From an uncultured Pelagibacteraceae bacterium (lineage in GTDB: Bacteria; Pseudomonadota; Alphaproteobacteria; Pelagibacterales; Pelagibacteraceae): a stretch of 50,627 nt of DNA. The notes beneath the pieces are model-generated. The model made no database searches and had not been told where the DNA came from. It was given only the letters and a program-made list of their open reading frames with translations. Made by a program: the position numbers and the translations under genes. Positions 8,503 through 16,831 of the stretch are shown here, piece after piece; position 1 is the first letter of the stretch; every line of letters begins with the position of its first letter. The stretch is from the NCBI GenBank assembly GCA_902527265.1, contig CABZNY010000007.1, forward strand, positions 1 to 50,627. Reading direction: 5' to 3'.

Positions 8503-9509
8503 ATTTTCTTTCCTTCAAAAATTCCAGATGGCCTAAATACCAAAACAATGACCAAAATTGAGAATGATATTGCAAACTTGTAATCTGTAGATAAAAGTTG
8601 CATCAAAGAGTTTGGTTCCAGTTGTTCTGGTAAAATATAAATAAAAAATCTTTTATATGCATACGTGAGAAATATTTCTGCGAATGCAATTAAATACCCA
8701 CCAAGAAAAGCACCATAAGGATTACCAATACCTCCAGCTATAGCTGCAGCAAATATAGGAAGCATATTATTAAAATAAACAAAAGGTCTGTAGCTTTTAT
8801 CTAAGCCATATAATACACCTCCTATAGTAGCTAAAATTCCTGCAATTATCCAAGTTATAAGAACTACTTTTTTTGGATCTATTCCTGAGAGCAATGCTAA
8901 ATCCTCGTTATCTGAATAAGCTCTCATACTTGTTCCTGTTTTTGTTTTATTTAAAAACCAAAATAAGATCGCAACTAATATAATAGTTACTACAATAGTA
9001 ATGATTTGTGTTGATTTGATTGTTAACCCTTCAGCTAGTCCTGTAATATCCTTAAATTCTGACGCTTTTAGGATAAATTTTTCCCCATCCATAAATCTTC
9101 TATCAGTGGGACCAATAATTATTCTAATAATTGCTTGAGTTACGAACATTACACCAATACTAACCATTGCTAATTGCACTGGGGGACTTTTATTTATTCT
9201 ATAATAACTAAAAACTGTTTTATCTATGATGAGCATATAGAATATCATCATTGCAACGGCAAAAGGTATAGTAAGTAAAGCTGTTGGTAAAAAACCAAAA
9301 CTTATTCCTTTTGATTGCAGATAATAAGTAAATAAAACTGCGAACATAGTGCCAAAAGACATCATGTCTCCTGTTGCAAAATTAGCAAATCTCAAAATTC
9401 CATAAATAAGGGTAACAAATATTGCTCCCAAAGCTAATTGAGACCCATAGGTTAATGCAGGTAATATTGTGTAATTCAATAATACAATAATTGCATTGAT
9501 AAAATCCAT
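8499..9509 (-). CDS. livH: Liv-type ABC transporter permease, LivH family
   Basis: A 336-residue multi-span permease. The N-terminal LIYGILRFANFATGDMMSFG motif, the coupling loop MRAYSDNEDLALLSGI and the C-terminal GNPYGAFLGGYLIAF segment are standard for LivH/BraD. It forms the heteromeric membrane channel with LivM, whose gene overlaps it by 4 bases; the upstream livF stop is 2 bases before its ATG. Somewhat longer than the approximately 290-310 residues usual for LivH, matching the elongated LivM partner. Confidence 0.92.
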   Translation of the reverse strand: MDFINAIIVLLNYTILPALTYGSQLALGAIFVTLIYGILRFANFATGDMMSFGTMFAVLFTYYLQSKGISFGFLPTALLTIPFAVAMMIFYMLIIDKTVFSYYRINKSPPVQLAMVSIGVMFVTQAIIRIIIGPTDRRFMDGEKFILKASEFKDITGLAEGLTIKSTQIITIVVTIILVAILFWFLNKTKTGTSMRAYSDNEDLALLSGIDPKKVVLITWIIAGILATIGGVLYGLDKSYRPFVYFNNMLPIFAAAIAGGIGNPYGAFLGGYLIAFAEIFLTYAYKRFFIYILPEQLEPNSLMQLLSTDYKFAISFSILVIVLVFRPSGIFEGKKI

Positions 9510-9511
9510 AA

Positions 9512-10219
9512 TTAAGCTCCTAAAAATGACCTTCTTACTTCTGGATCATTTAACAATTCCTTTCCAGAACCTTCAAATTTATTTTCACCAGTCACTAAAA
9601 CATAACCACGGTCTGATATACTAAGTGCTTGTTTTGCATTCTGCTCTACCATAATTATTGCCACTCCAGTTTTTTTAACTTTAACTATATGTTCGAACAG
9701 TTCATCCATCACAATAGGTGAAACACCAGCAGTTGGTTCATCTAGCATTAAAACTGATGGCTGTATCATTAAAGCTCTCCCTAAGGCTACTTGTTGTCTT
9801 TGACCACCAGATAATTGTCCAACAATTTGGTCTCTTTTTTCTGCTAAAATTGGAAATAATTCGTATATCTGATTGATGACTATATCGATATCATCTTTTC
9901 TAAGAAATCCACCTATTTCAAGATTTTCTCTTACTGTCAATTCTGAAAAAACATTTTTTGTCTGCGGCACAAAAGAGATTCCTCTTTGAACTCTCTCTTG
10001 TGGGGAAAATTTGGATATATCTTGATCTTCTATAACTACATTTCCAGATTTTAAATTTAATAAACCTAACATTGCTTTCATGGCAGTAGATTTTCCAGCA
10101 CCGTTTGGACCTAGGATTGCAACAATTTCCCCTTTGTCGACATTAATAGAACAAGAATTAATAATATCTGGACCATCACCGTAACCACCTGTCATATTAT
10201 TTCCCTCAAAAAATGCCAT
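9512..10219 (-). CDS. livF: ABC transporter ATPase, LivF family
   Basis: A 235-residue ABC ATPase. Walker A is GPNGAGKST, the signature is LSGGQRQQ, and Walker B is MLMLDEPTAGV, followed by the LivF-typical VEQNAKQALSISDRGYVL tail. It energises the LivHM channel together with LivG. Its start codon overlaps the livG stop by one base, indicating coupled synthesis. Complete and unremarkable for the family. Confidence 0.93.
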   Translation of the reverse strand: MAFFEGNNMTGGYGDGPDIINSCSINVDKGEIVAILGPNGAGKSTAMKAMLGLLNLKSGNVVIEDQDISKFSPQERVQRGISFVPQTKNVFSELTVRENLEIGGFLRKDDIDIVINQIYELFPILAEKRDQIVGQLSGGQRQQVALGRALMIQPSVLMLDEPTAGVSPIVMDELFEHIVKVKKTGVAIIMVEQNAKQALSISDRGYVLVTGENKFEGSGKELLNDPEVRRSFLGA

Positions 10220-11016
10220 CAGCTGGTTTCTCCATTAATTTTTTTTCCTCTACCGAGATAGCTTTCTATAACTTGCTCATTTTTTTTTACTTCATCAGAG
10301 GTTCCTTCAAATAGAACTGCACCCTCTGACATTACAATTACTGGGTCGCACATCCTACTAATGAAATCCATATCGTGTTCAATCATACAAAATGTATAAT
10401 TTTTTTCTTTATTAAGTCTTAAAATTGCATTTCCCAGTTCTTTTAATAGTGTTCTATTAACACCCGCTCCTACTTCATCTAATAAAACTAATTTGGCATC
10501 TACCATCATAGTTCTGCCTAATTCTAGTAATTTTTTTTGACCTCCTGACAAATTTCCTGCTCTTTCATTAGCTAAGTGCTTTAAGTTTAAAAATTCTGCT
10601 ACATCATAGGCTTTAAGTCTAATTTGTTCTTCCTCTTCTTTAATAAGTTTAGGCTTTATAAATGCATTTAACAGTATTTCTCCAGTTTGTTTTCCTGGAA
10701 CCATCATTAAATTTTCTAAGACGGTAAGATTAGAGAATTCATGTGCAATTTGAAAAGTTCTTAGAAGACCTTTTGAAAATAATTCATGAGATGGTATATC
10801 TGTTATGTTTTCATTATTAAAAAAAACTTTTCCTTTTGAGGATTTTAAATTTCCTGCAATAAGATTAAATAGCGTGGTTTTTCCAGATCCATTTGGACCA
10901 ATAATTCCCGTAATTGTTCCTCTTTTAATGGTTAATGAACAATTAGATACAGCAGCAAGCCCTCCAAAATATTTTGAGATATTTTCTATTTTCAGAATAT
11001 TTAAATCTGATGACAT
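10219..11016 (-). CDS. livG: ABC transporter ATPase, LivG family
   Basis: A 265-residue ABC ATPase. Walker A is GPNGSGKTT, the signature is LSGGQKKL, and the Walker B region reads LVLLDEVGAGVN; LivG usually has DEP..G, here DEV..G. The MIEHDMDFISRMCD segment places it in LivG rather than LivF. It is the first of four consecutive transporter genes (livG-livF-livH-livM in transcription order), lying 6 bases after the ProC-like gene and so probably co-transcribed with it. Confidence 0.92.
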   Translation of the reverse strand: MSSDLNILKIENISKYFGGLAAVSNCSLTIKRGTITGIIGPNGSGKTTLFNLIAGNLKSSKGKVFFNNENITDIPSHELFSKGLLRTFQIAHEFSNLTVLENLMMVPGKQTGEILLNAFIKPKLIKEEEEQIRLKAYDVAEFLNLKHLANERAGNLSGGQKKLLELGRTMMVDAKLVLLDEVGAGVNRTLLKELGNAILRLNKEKNYTFCMIEHDMDFISRMCDPVIVMSEGAVLFEGTSDEVKKNEQVIESYLGRGKKINGETS

Positions 11017-11022
11017 AGAGAA

Positions 11023-11793
11023 TTATACTTTGTTAAGTCTTTTAAGAATACTATTTAATGTTTTCTCTGTAGACTTATAAAAACCTGCTTTTCTAAGTTC
11101 TTGAACTCCTTGTTCATTTAATCCTTTGGGAGTTTGAGATTCTTTAACTAAAAATTTTAGGTCCTTATCAGAGTTTCTTAATGCATCTTCGGACAATGCA
11201 ACAAACAATGAAGTTATATATTTTTGAGCTTTATCTTTTTTAACACCACGTTGTACAAGCCAATTAGACATAGTATTTAATAATTCATAAAATGGAGCCA
11301 TCATACCTGATGTCGACCAAAAATTTTTAGATAACTTTTCATTATTTATTTCAACTGTTGTTCCAAGTTTATTAAAAAAGTTTTTTAATGTTTTATTTGG
11401 AGGAAAAACTGGAACTGGCCCTTTTCTTAATGATATTGGTGGAAGTGGTATAGCTCTAAAAATTTTTGCTTTTACATTAATTAATTTTTTTAACCTTGGC
11501 AAAGTAATTGTTGAGATAAAACTTATTATTGTTTGGTTAGATTTAAATTTTAACGTTTTGATTATTTTCTCACCAACTGTAGGAGTAACAGCAAGAAAAA
11601 TCCAATCACAACTATTAATAATTTCTTGATTTGACTTGCCAATACTTACTTTTTTATTTTTTTTTGATAATTTTTTTGCGATATAAAGATTTCTAGGTGA
11701 AACTAAAATCTTGGAATATTTAATTTTTGACGAAGAAATACCAGTAACTACTGACTCAGTTATTTTTCCAGTTCCTATAAAACCCAGTTTCAT
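11023..11793 (-). CDS. Divergent pyrroline-5-carboxylate-reductase-like protein
   Basis: A 256-residue protein with an N-terminal Rossmann fold (MKLGFIGTGKITESVV) and the NADP-binding and helical dimerisation layout of ProC. Family motifs are eroded: the substrate-loop region reads FRAIPLPPISLRKGP where ProC normally has RAMPNTP, and the C-terminal SPGGTTIAGL motif is replaced by QTPKGLNEQGVQEL, although the following LRKAGFY is kept. It may therefore reduce a different imine or have another role. It lies between glaH (17 bases upstream) and livG (6 bases downstream) on one transcript. Fold and family are fairly secure; proline biosynthesis is not. Confidence 0.75.
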   Translation of the reverse strand: MKLGFIGTGKITESVVTGISSSKIKYSKILVSPRNLYIAKKLSKKNKKVSIGKSNQEIINSCDWIFLAVTPTVGEKIIKTLKFKSNQTIISFISTITLPRLKKLINVKAKIFRAIPLPPISLRKGPVPVFPPNKTLKNFFNKLGTTVEINNEKLSKNFWSTSGMMAPFYELLNTMSNWLVQRGVKKDKAQKYITSLFVALSEDALRNSDKDLKFLVKESQTPKGLNEQGVQELRKAGFYKSTEKTLNSILKRLNKV

Positions 11794-11810
11794 AGAAGTA
11801 ATTACTATAC

Positions 11811-12731
11811 TTAATTATTAAAAAAGGAACCTCTAATTCTAAGCAATTCCCTTGATAATTTTTTGTTTTCTTTGAATGGTTTTCTTCCATGTAGCCAAAA
11901 GTAATTATTTGCAACTATAGCACTACCCACGGGTAGAGAGGTTACAATTTTATTTTGGCTTCCCTCTAATGAATCTGATAATTTTTGAAGAAATAAACCC
12001 TGCTTCATATTTTTTGGTTCTGGAAATTGGTCTATATAGGAAATTGTAGCTTCTCCGTTTTGATCTTTAGAAAAAACTGGATGTTCAACTTTATAACCTA
12101 CATTTTTACTCTTAGGTGAACCCCAAATAAAATCTTGCTTACCAATTTCATCATTTGCTAAATCTGATAAATGTTCCCAATCATCAAGATGTAATAAAGC
12201 AGTTTCTCCACCATCTACATTTTCTTCCTCTAATTTTGACATCAATATCCAATCAGTAGTCTCTTTTACATAAGTGCCGTCAGTATGAAGATCCATGTTT
12301 ATATATGCTTTTCTTAGATAAGAGTCGCTATTATCCTCATGCTTTACATGAAATCTCGCATAATATTTTCCTGCCATTGAGTCATGATTAGGATTACCAA
12401 TTAAATGAGTAATTGCTGTTGATAATTTAATTAAAAATGTTTGATCAATTTTAGATGAAATATTTTTTGGTCCTATTATGAAACATCCTGTATTTCTATT
12501 TTTTAATATATGGTTTAAAAGTTTACCCAGCTCATGAGATGTAGTCTCATCTAAACTTTTTGCAATTGTGAAACGTGTAAAAGGTTTATATTCGAGTGCC
12601 GTAATATCAAATTTTTTAAACGGAAATATAAGTCTTTCAATTATTTCGTCTTCAATTTTAATATTTATAATTCTTTTTGATTTTTCATGAAAGGATATAT
12701 CAAATCCATCTATTTGTTTTAAATCTTGCAT
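11811..12731 (-). CDS. glaH: Glutarate 2-hydroxylase (CsiD family Fe(II)/2-oxoglutarate dioxygenase)
   Basis: A 306-residue protein that aligns in memory with E. coli CsiD/GlaH over almost its whole length. Shared blocks include ALEYKPF.RF.IAK, YYARF.VK..DNSDSYLR, LLHLDDWEHL, PKSKNV, YIDQF and NNYFWLHGR..F. Iron ligands are His149 and Asp151 (LHTDGTY) and His281 (WLHGR); the 2-oxoglutarate-binding arginine is in RELLRIRG (298-300). The E. coli enzyme converts glutarate to L-2-hydroxyglutarate in lysine/5-aminovalerate breakdown, normally followed by the oxidase LhgO. No lhgO is adjacent here; neighbours are transporters and the ProC-like gene. It overlaps the pentapeptide gene by one base. 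Confidence 0.88.
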   Translation of the reverse strand: MQDLKQIDGFDISFHEKSKRIINIKIEDEIIERLIFPFKKFDITALEYKPFTRFTIAKSLDETTSHELGKLLNHILKNRNTGCFIIGPKNISSKIDQTFLIKLSTAITHLIGNPNHDSMAGKYYARFHVKHEDNSDSYLRKAYINMDLHTDGTYVKETTDWILMSKLEEENVDGGETALLHLDDWEHLSDLANDEIGKQDFIWGSPKSKNVGYKVEHPVFSKDQNGEATISYIDQFPEPKNMKQGLFLQKLSDSLEGSQNKIVTSLPVGSAIVANNYFWLHGRKPFKENKKLSRELLRIRGSFFNN

Positions 12732-13243
12732 TAATTTATTTTATTGCAAATTCCTATTGAGTCTGGTCCACAAATTTCACCATTAGTCCAGGTCGCACCT
12801 ATAAGGTTAGCTCCATCAAAATTTGCATTCAAAATATTTGAAGACGTAAAATTTGCTTCCATTAAGTTTGAATTTTGAAAATTTGTATCAATCAATGTAG
12901 ATCCCATGAAGTCCACTCTTGTTAAATTAGCACTTGAGAAATTTGAAAGTTCAAGGTTCGCACCTGTTAAAATTGACTCGTACAAATTCGCTCTAATAAA
13001 CGATGACTCAGAAAACGTGCCAAATGAAAGATTTGAATTCATCATTATGCTCTTGTCAAAATTTACTTGGATAAAACTTGCAAAAGACAGATTTGAATTA
13101 GGAAGGTAACTACCTTGTAAATCTTGACCATCTGAAAATTTGCATTTTGTGTAATCTACACCATCAGTTATAGGATCATCACAACCAGCGTTTACATTAC
13201 TGCTAAAAATTAAAAAAAATATAATAAAAATAAGTTTTTTCAT
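12731..13243 (-). CDS. Exported pentapeptide-repeat protein
   Basis: A 170-residue protein with a signal peptide (MKKLIFIIFFLIFSSNVNA, cleavage before GC) followed by a short Cys-containing segment and about eighteen A(N/D/S)LXX-type repeats from roughly residue 40 to 150, for example ANLYESILTGANLELSNF. Such repeats fold into a right-handed quadrilateral beta-helix. The protein ends with a small Cys-containing cap (GEICGPDSIGICN); with the Cys near the new N-terminus it could form disulfides in the periplasm. Function is unknown. The gene overlaps azlD by 4 bases and glaH by 1, so it is embedded in the amino-acid operon. Confidence 0.85.
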   Translation of the reverse strand: MKKLIFIIFFLIFSSNVNAGCDDPITDGVDYTKCKFSDGQDLQGSYLPNSNLSFASFIQVNFDKSIMMNSNLSFGTFSESSFIRANLYESILTGANLELSNFSSANLTRVDFMGSTLIDTNFQNSNLMEANFTSSNILNANFDGANLIGATWTNGEICGPDSIGICNKIN

Positions 13244-13566
13244 ACCGCAAAACTATTTAATGCAGCCAAAATTATAGCAGATAATACTGTTGGATAAACT
13301 AAATTCCTTTTTGTGACATAAAAAATTAATATTGATAATAAAATTACAATTATCCTTGAAATATAGTTGACTTCAGAAAGATCTCCTGACGGAAATATCA
13401 GTATTCTTGAAATTAAGGCAGCTAAAGTTGAGTATGCTATACAATTAAACCATCTATAAATTTTAGATTTTTCACTAATTTTTTCTGAGGTAAATGCTCC
13501 AAGAAATCTCGATAAATAAGTTGCTAAAGAAGTTACTATTATTGCTAAAACTATATTAACTGCCAT
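13240..13566 (-). CDS. azlD: AzlD-family branched-chain amino acid exporter subunit
   Basis: A 108-residue protein with about four hydrophobic helices in the AzlD pattern (LATYLSRFLGAF at the front, the Arg-rich middle LISRILIFPSGDL, and a C-terminal VYPTVLSAIILAAL helix). The ATG at 13566 is chosen over a start 19 codons further upstream because GGAG sits at ideal spacing before it and the shorter form fits the family. It overlaps azlC by 11 bases. AzlC and AzlD together form an efflux system for branched-chain amino acids or analogues. Confidence 0.85.
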   Translation of the reverse strand: MAVNIVLAIIVTSLATYLSRFLGAFTSEKISEKSKIYRWFNCIAYSTLAALISRILIFPSGDLSEVNYISRIIVILLSILIFYVTKRNLVYPTVLSAIILAALNSFAV

Positions 13567-14260
13567 ATTTTTCTCCAATAAAATAAGAAATTGTCCCAGC
13601 AACCAACCCACCGATAAGTACACTCCACTCGGGAGAAATAAAATAAAAAATAGGTCCTAATATTGCACCAAGTAAAATTGCAGATGTAAGTTGTACTGTC
13701 TTCATTACACCTATCATTGCACACATAAAATAAATTGGGTTTATTATCGCTAGAGCAATAATCATATCTCTATTTAAAAAATCAGAAGCATAATAACCAA
13801 TAATGGTTGAAAAAATTGCAACTAACCATGTGGCTGTTCCTATACCAATCCAAAAATCTATTCTGAATTTCCTTTCTATTTCCTCATAGTTACTTTTTAA
13901 GATCAGCCACGATGAAACAGCAACAAAATGACATGATAAGTAATATTTCCATCTTGGTTGGCTTTCATGTTTTAATAATGGCATAATTGAAACTGTCATT
14001 GGATAAAGTCTTGAGTTAACTAACCATACTGCAAGAAAAATATTTACAAGCGAGGCACCAATTAACATAGACTCTGCCATGACTAAAGATCCTGGAAGAG
14101 CGTAAGTTAACAAAGTTGAAAATATACTTTCTTGAATAGTAAAACCTAAATTTTTAAGTAAAGCACCAATTGCAACAAAACTCGCACCCAAGGCAATGGC
14201 TGGACTATCAAACTTTTTTGATGCAAGTATTCCTTGAAGAAAATATTTGGAGTTGATCAT
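13556..14260 (-). CDS. azlC: AzlC-family branched-chain amino acid exporter subunit
   Basis: A 234-residue membrane protein with the AzlC fold (GILASKKFDSPAIALGASF, then VWLVNSRLYPMTVSIMPLL). It is the large subunit of the AzlCD exporter. The ATG at 14260 shares one base with the livF stop (TGATG), which favours it over the TTG one codon upstream. An exporter in the middle of two Liv importers suggests control of internal branched-chain amino acid levels; this is inference from context. Confidence 0.9.
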   Translation of the reverse strand: MINSKYFLQGILASKKFDSPAIALGASFVAIGALLKNLGFTIQESIFSTLLTYALPGSLVMAESMLIGASLVNIFLAVWLVNSRLYPMTVSIMPLLKHESQPRWKYYLSCHFVAVSSWLILKSNYEEIERKFRIDFWIGIGTATWLVAIFSTIIGYYASDFLNRDMIIALAIINPIYFMCAMIGVMKTVQLTSAILLGAILGPIFYFISPEWSVLIGGLVAGTISYFIGEKYGS

Positions 14261-15045
14261 CAACCGCCTAAAAATAGACGACCCACATCTGGATTATTTA
14301 GAAGTTCATCTCCTTTACCTGCAATAGCAGTTTGTCCAGAAACTAAAACATATCCAATGTCGGCAAACTCCAGACCTTTTTTGGCATTTTGTTCAACCAA
14401 TATAATTGTTTTTTTCTCATTTTTTTGAAGATCATATAAGATTTCAAATACCATTTGAATATATCTTGGTTCTAATCCAATTGAAGGTTCATCAACTAAT
14501 AAAATAGATGGTTTCATTACTAAAGCTCTAGATATTTCTAACAATCTTCTTTCACCACCAGACAAAACTTTAGCTGGTTGGTTTCTTCTATTTCTTAATC
14601 TCTCATATTTCTGAAGAACTCTCTCTGCTTCTTCAAATGATTCTTCAGTTTTATCTTTAATATATCCACCCATTAAAAGGTTTTCTTCTACAGTCATGTC
14701 TGGAAAAACAGAGTTATCTTGAAGAATATAAGCTATTCCTTGAGATTTTAGTTTCTCTGCAGGCGTAAGGTTTGTTATTTCTTTGCCATCAACTTCGATT
14801 TTACCAGAAAAAATATTCGTAAAACCATATATTGAATGAAGAATTGTCGATTTCCCTGCACCATTAGGACCTATCAAGCATAATGATTGTGCCTTACTGA
14901 CAAACAAATCTAAATTATGTAGAATTTCCATTTTACCATAGCCAGCTGATAAACCTTTAATTGTTAAGTGAATATTATCCTCTGAAAGTTTTTTTAGATC
15001 GTCAGCACCAGGTGCTTTACCTAATACTTCATATTGATTAGCCAT
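14260..15045 (-). CDS. livF: ABC transporter ATPase, LivF family (second system)
   Basis: A 261-residue ABC ATPase. After an N-terminal extension of about 25 residues (MANQYEVLGKAPGADDLKK), it has Walker A GPNGAGKST, signature LSGGERRL and Walker B ILLVDEPSIGL, and ends with the LivF-type VEQNAKKGLEFADIGYVL segment. It overlaps livG by one base and azlC by one base. It belongs to the second Liv system together with livG, livM, livH and livK upstream. Confidence 0.92.
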   Translation of the reverse strand: MANQYEVLGKAPGADDLKKLSEDNIHLTIKGLSAGYGKMEILHNLDLFVSKAQSLCLIGPNGAGKSTILHSIYGFTNIFSGKIEVDGKEITNLTPAEKLKSQGIAYILQDNSVFPDMTVEENLLMGGYIKDKTEESFEEAERVLQKYERLRNRRNQPAKVLSGGERRLLEISRALVMKPSILLVDEPSIGLEPRYIQMVFEILYDLQKNEKKTIILVEQNAKKGLEFADIGYVLVSGQTAIAGKGDELLNNPDVGRLFLGG

Positions 15046-15785
15046 TATTGTGCCCCTAAATAAGCATCTATTACTCGCTTATCATTTTTAATTTCATCTG
15101 GTGTTCCATTTGCAAGCATTTTTCCATGTGCTAAGCAAAATATACTTTCTGCCAATTGCATAATTACTCTCATATTGTGTTCAATGACTAATAAAGTAAT
15201 TCCAAAATCTTGATTTACTTTTATTAATCTATCTATAATTCCATTAATCAACGTTGGATTAATACCTGCAGTTGGTTCATCTAAAAGTAACATTTCTGGT
15301 TCATTCATCAATGCCATTGCAAGTTCTAAAAGTTTTTGTTGACCGAATGATAAGTCACCTGCTCTTAAATTTCTCTTCTGATATAGTCCAACAAAGTTTA
15401 ATAAATTTTCAGCCTTATCTGTTAAGTCTTTAGGAATTTTTGAGAAAATGGAAACTAAACTTTCGTCACTAGCTTTATGACTTATTAGCATGTTATCAAC
15501 ACAATTAAGTTTTCCATAGATTCTCGTTTGTTGAAATGTTCTAAGAAGTCCAAGTTTTGCAATAATTGGAACTGGCAACTCAGATACTTCTTTACTATTA
15601 AATTTTATTGAACCTTGGTCTATAGGATATGTTCCAACTATAGAATTAAATAACGTAGTTTTTCCAGATCCATTTGGACCAATCAATCCAACGATTTTTC
15701 CTTTTTCGACTGCCATAGAAATATCAACATTGGCCTTTACACCTCCAAAAGATTTGCTCACATTATTTACTTCTAATATACTCAT
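15045..15785 (-). CDS. livG: ABC transporter ATPase, LivG family (second system)
   Basis: A 246-residue ABC ATPase. Walker A is GPNGSGKTT, the signature is LSFGQQKL (Phe in place of the second residue of the usual SGG), and Walker B is MLLLDEPTAGINP. The LVIEHNMRVIMQLAE segment marks it as LivG. It overlaps livM by 4 bases. A complete, normal family member, clearly distinct from the other LivG at 10219-11016, so the two systems are not a recent tandem duplication. Confidence 0.92.
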   Translation of the reverse strand: MSILEVNNVSKSFGGVKANVDISMAVEKGKIVGLIGPNGSGKTTLFNSIVGTYPIDQGSIKFNSKEVSELPVPIIAKLGLLRTFQQTRIYGKLNCVDNMLISHKASDESLVSIFSKIPKDLTDKAENLLNFVGLYQKRNLRAGDLSFGQQKLLELAMALMNEPEMLLLDEPTAGINPTLINGIIDRLIKVNQDFGITLLVIEHNMRVIMQLAESIFCLAHGKMLANGTPDEIKNDKRVIDAYLGAQ

Positions 15786-16831
15786 TTGAGTTCAACCTGC
15801 GCCTTCCGATCAGCCTCATCAACCACTTCTCCAAATCTTTCAGGATACTTTTCTCTTAACCATCCCATAATTCCCTCTGGGAAGTAGATAACAATGACAA
15901 CTATTAGTACTCCAAGGGCTACATACTGCCATCCCAGGAAGAATGTCCAAAAACCCTCTTTAAATATATGAAAAACGGTAGCTCCAATAACGGGTCCCCA
16001 CAATGTTCCTTTACCACCTAATATTGCCATCAATACCATAAAAACTCCCATTTCTCTTCCATCAAAAGCAACGTCGGTTGAATCAATATATCCAACAAGT
16101 CCACCCATGATACCTCCAGCTAGACCACAGAAAAAAGCAGATATCATCCAACCAATAATTTTATACTTCATAGTTTGGATACCCATGGCTTCTGCCTTAT
16201 CTTCATTATCTCTTATTGCATTCAAAACTAATTTAAATCTGGTTGAGTAAATTGCTTTAACAGCAAGAAATGTGAAAATTAAAACTGCAAAGCTACAAAA
16301 ATAAAAAAATTCTCCTCTTGCTTCTAAACTTCCAACTTTTGGAAAAGGAGGAGTGGTAAATCCTTGGCCCGCTCCAATTATTTCTATTCCTCCTGAAATT
16401 TCTCCAGCAGCTACACCTAAACCTAATGTGCAAATCGCAAAATAATGTCCTCTTAGTCCTAAAATTGAGTAGCCAATTAAACCTGCTACTATTGCAGGAA
16501 CAATTGCAGCTACAGCAAGGCCTACTGCAAATCCTTGGAAAAATTGTGCAGGAGTATGGACAAATGTTTTTTCTCCACCACCTTCTGTCCACTCTGCTAA
16601 AGGAAAGAACATCCCCACTTGAACCGAGGCACAGAGATACATCCCAAGTCCATAAAAAAGAATATTACCAAAAGTATTATAACCCATTTCTCCACCTTGG
16701 ACATTCCAAGTAATTGCTAAGATGATTAAAATACAAAGAATAGACAATTGAACTTTAAATGCTGGGAAAACAAAGGGTGCCGCGACACCAAATATTAAAA
16801 TAGCAGCATATAAAATTATATTTTTATTCAT
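15782..16831 (-). CDS. livM: Liv-type ABC transporter permease, LivM family (second system)
   Basis: A 349-residue inner-membrane permease of normal LivM length. Family features are the QGGEMGYNTFGNILFYGLG segment near the start, the coupling loop LNAIRDNEDKAEAMGIQT and the YFPEGIMGWLREKYP C-terminus. It overlaps livG by 4 bases and abuts livH with a single shared base. Unlike the LivM at 7132-8502 it carries no large insertions, although a short Gly/Glu-rich loop (WTEGGGEKTF) is present. Confidence 0.92.
   Translation of the reverse strand: MNKNIILYAAILIFGVAAPFVFPAFKVQLSILCILIILAITWNVQGGEMGYNTFGNILFYGLGMYLCASVQVGMFFPLAEWTEGGGEKTFVHTPAQFFQGFAVGLAVAAIVPAIVAGLIGYSILGLRGHYFAICTLGLGVAAGEISGGIEIIGAGQGFTTPPFPKVGSLEARGEFFYFCSFAVLIFTFLAVKAIYSTRFKLVLNAIRDNEDKAEAMGIQTMKYKIIGWMISAFFCGLAGGIMGGLVGYIDSTDVAFDGREMGVFMVLMAILGGKGTLWGPVIGATVFHIFKEGFWTFFLGWQYVALGVLIVVIVIYFPEGIMGWLREKYPERFGEVVDEADRKAQVELK

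Noticed and set aside
16293..16592. 99-codon frame rich in Arg and Cys within livM
   Set aside because: Out-of-frame reading of the true livM gene on the same strand; residue bias is an artefact of frame.
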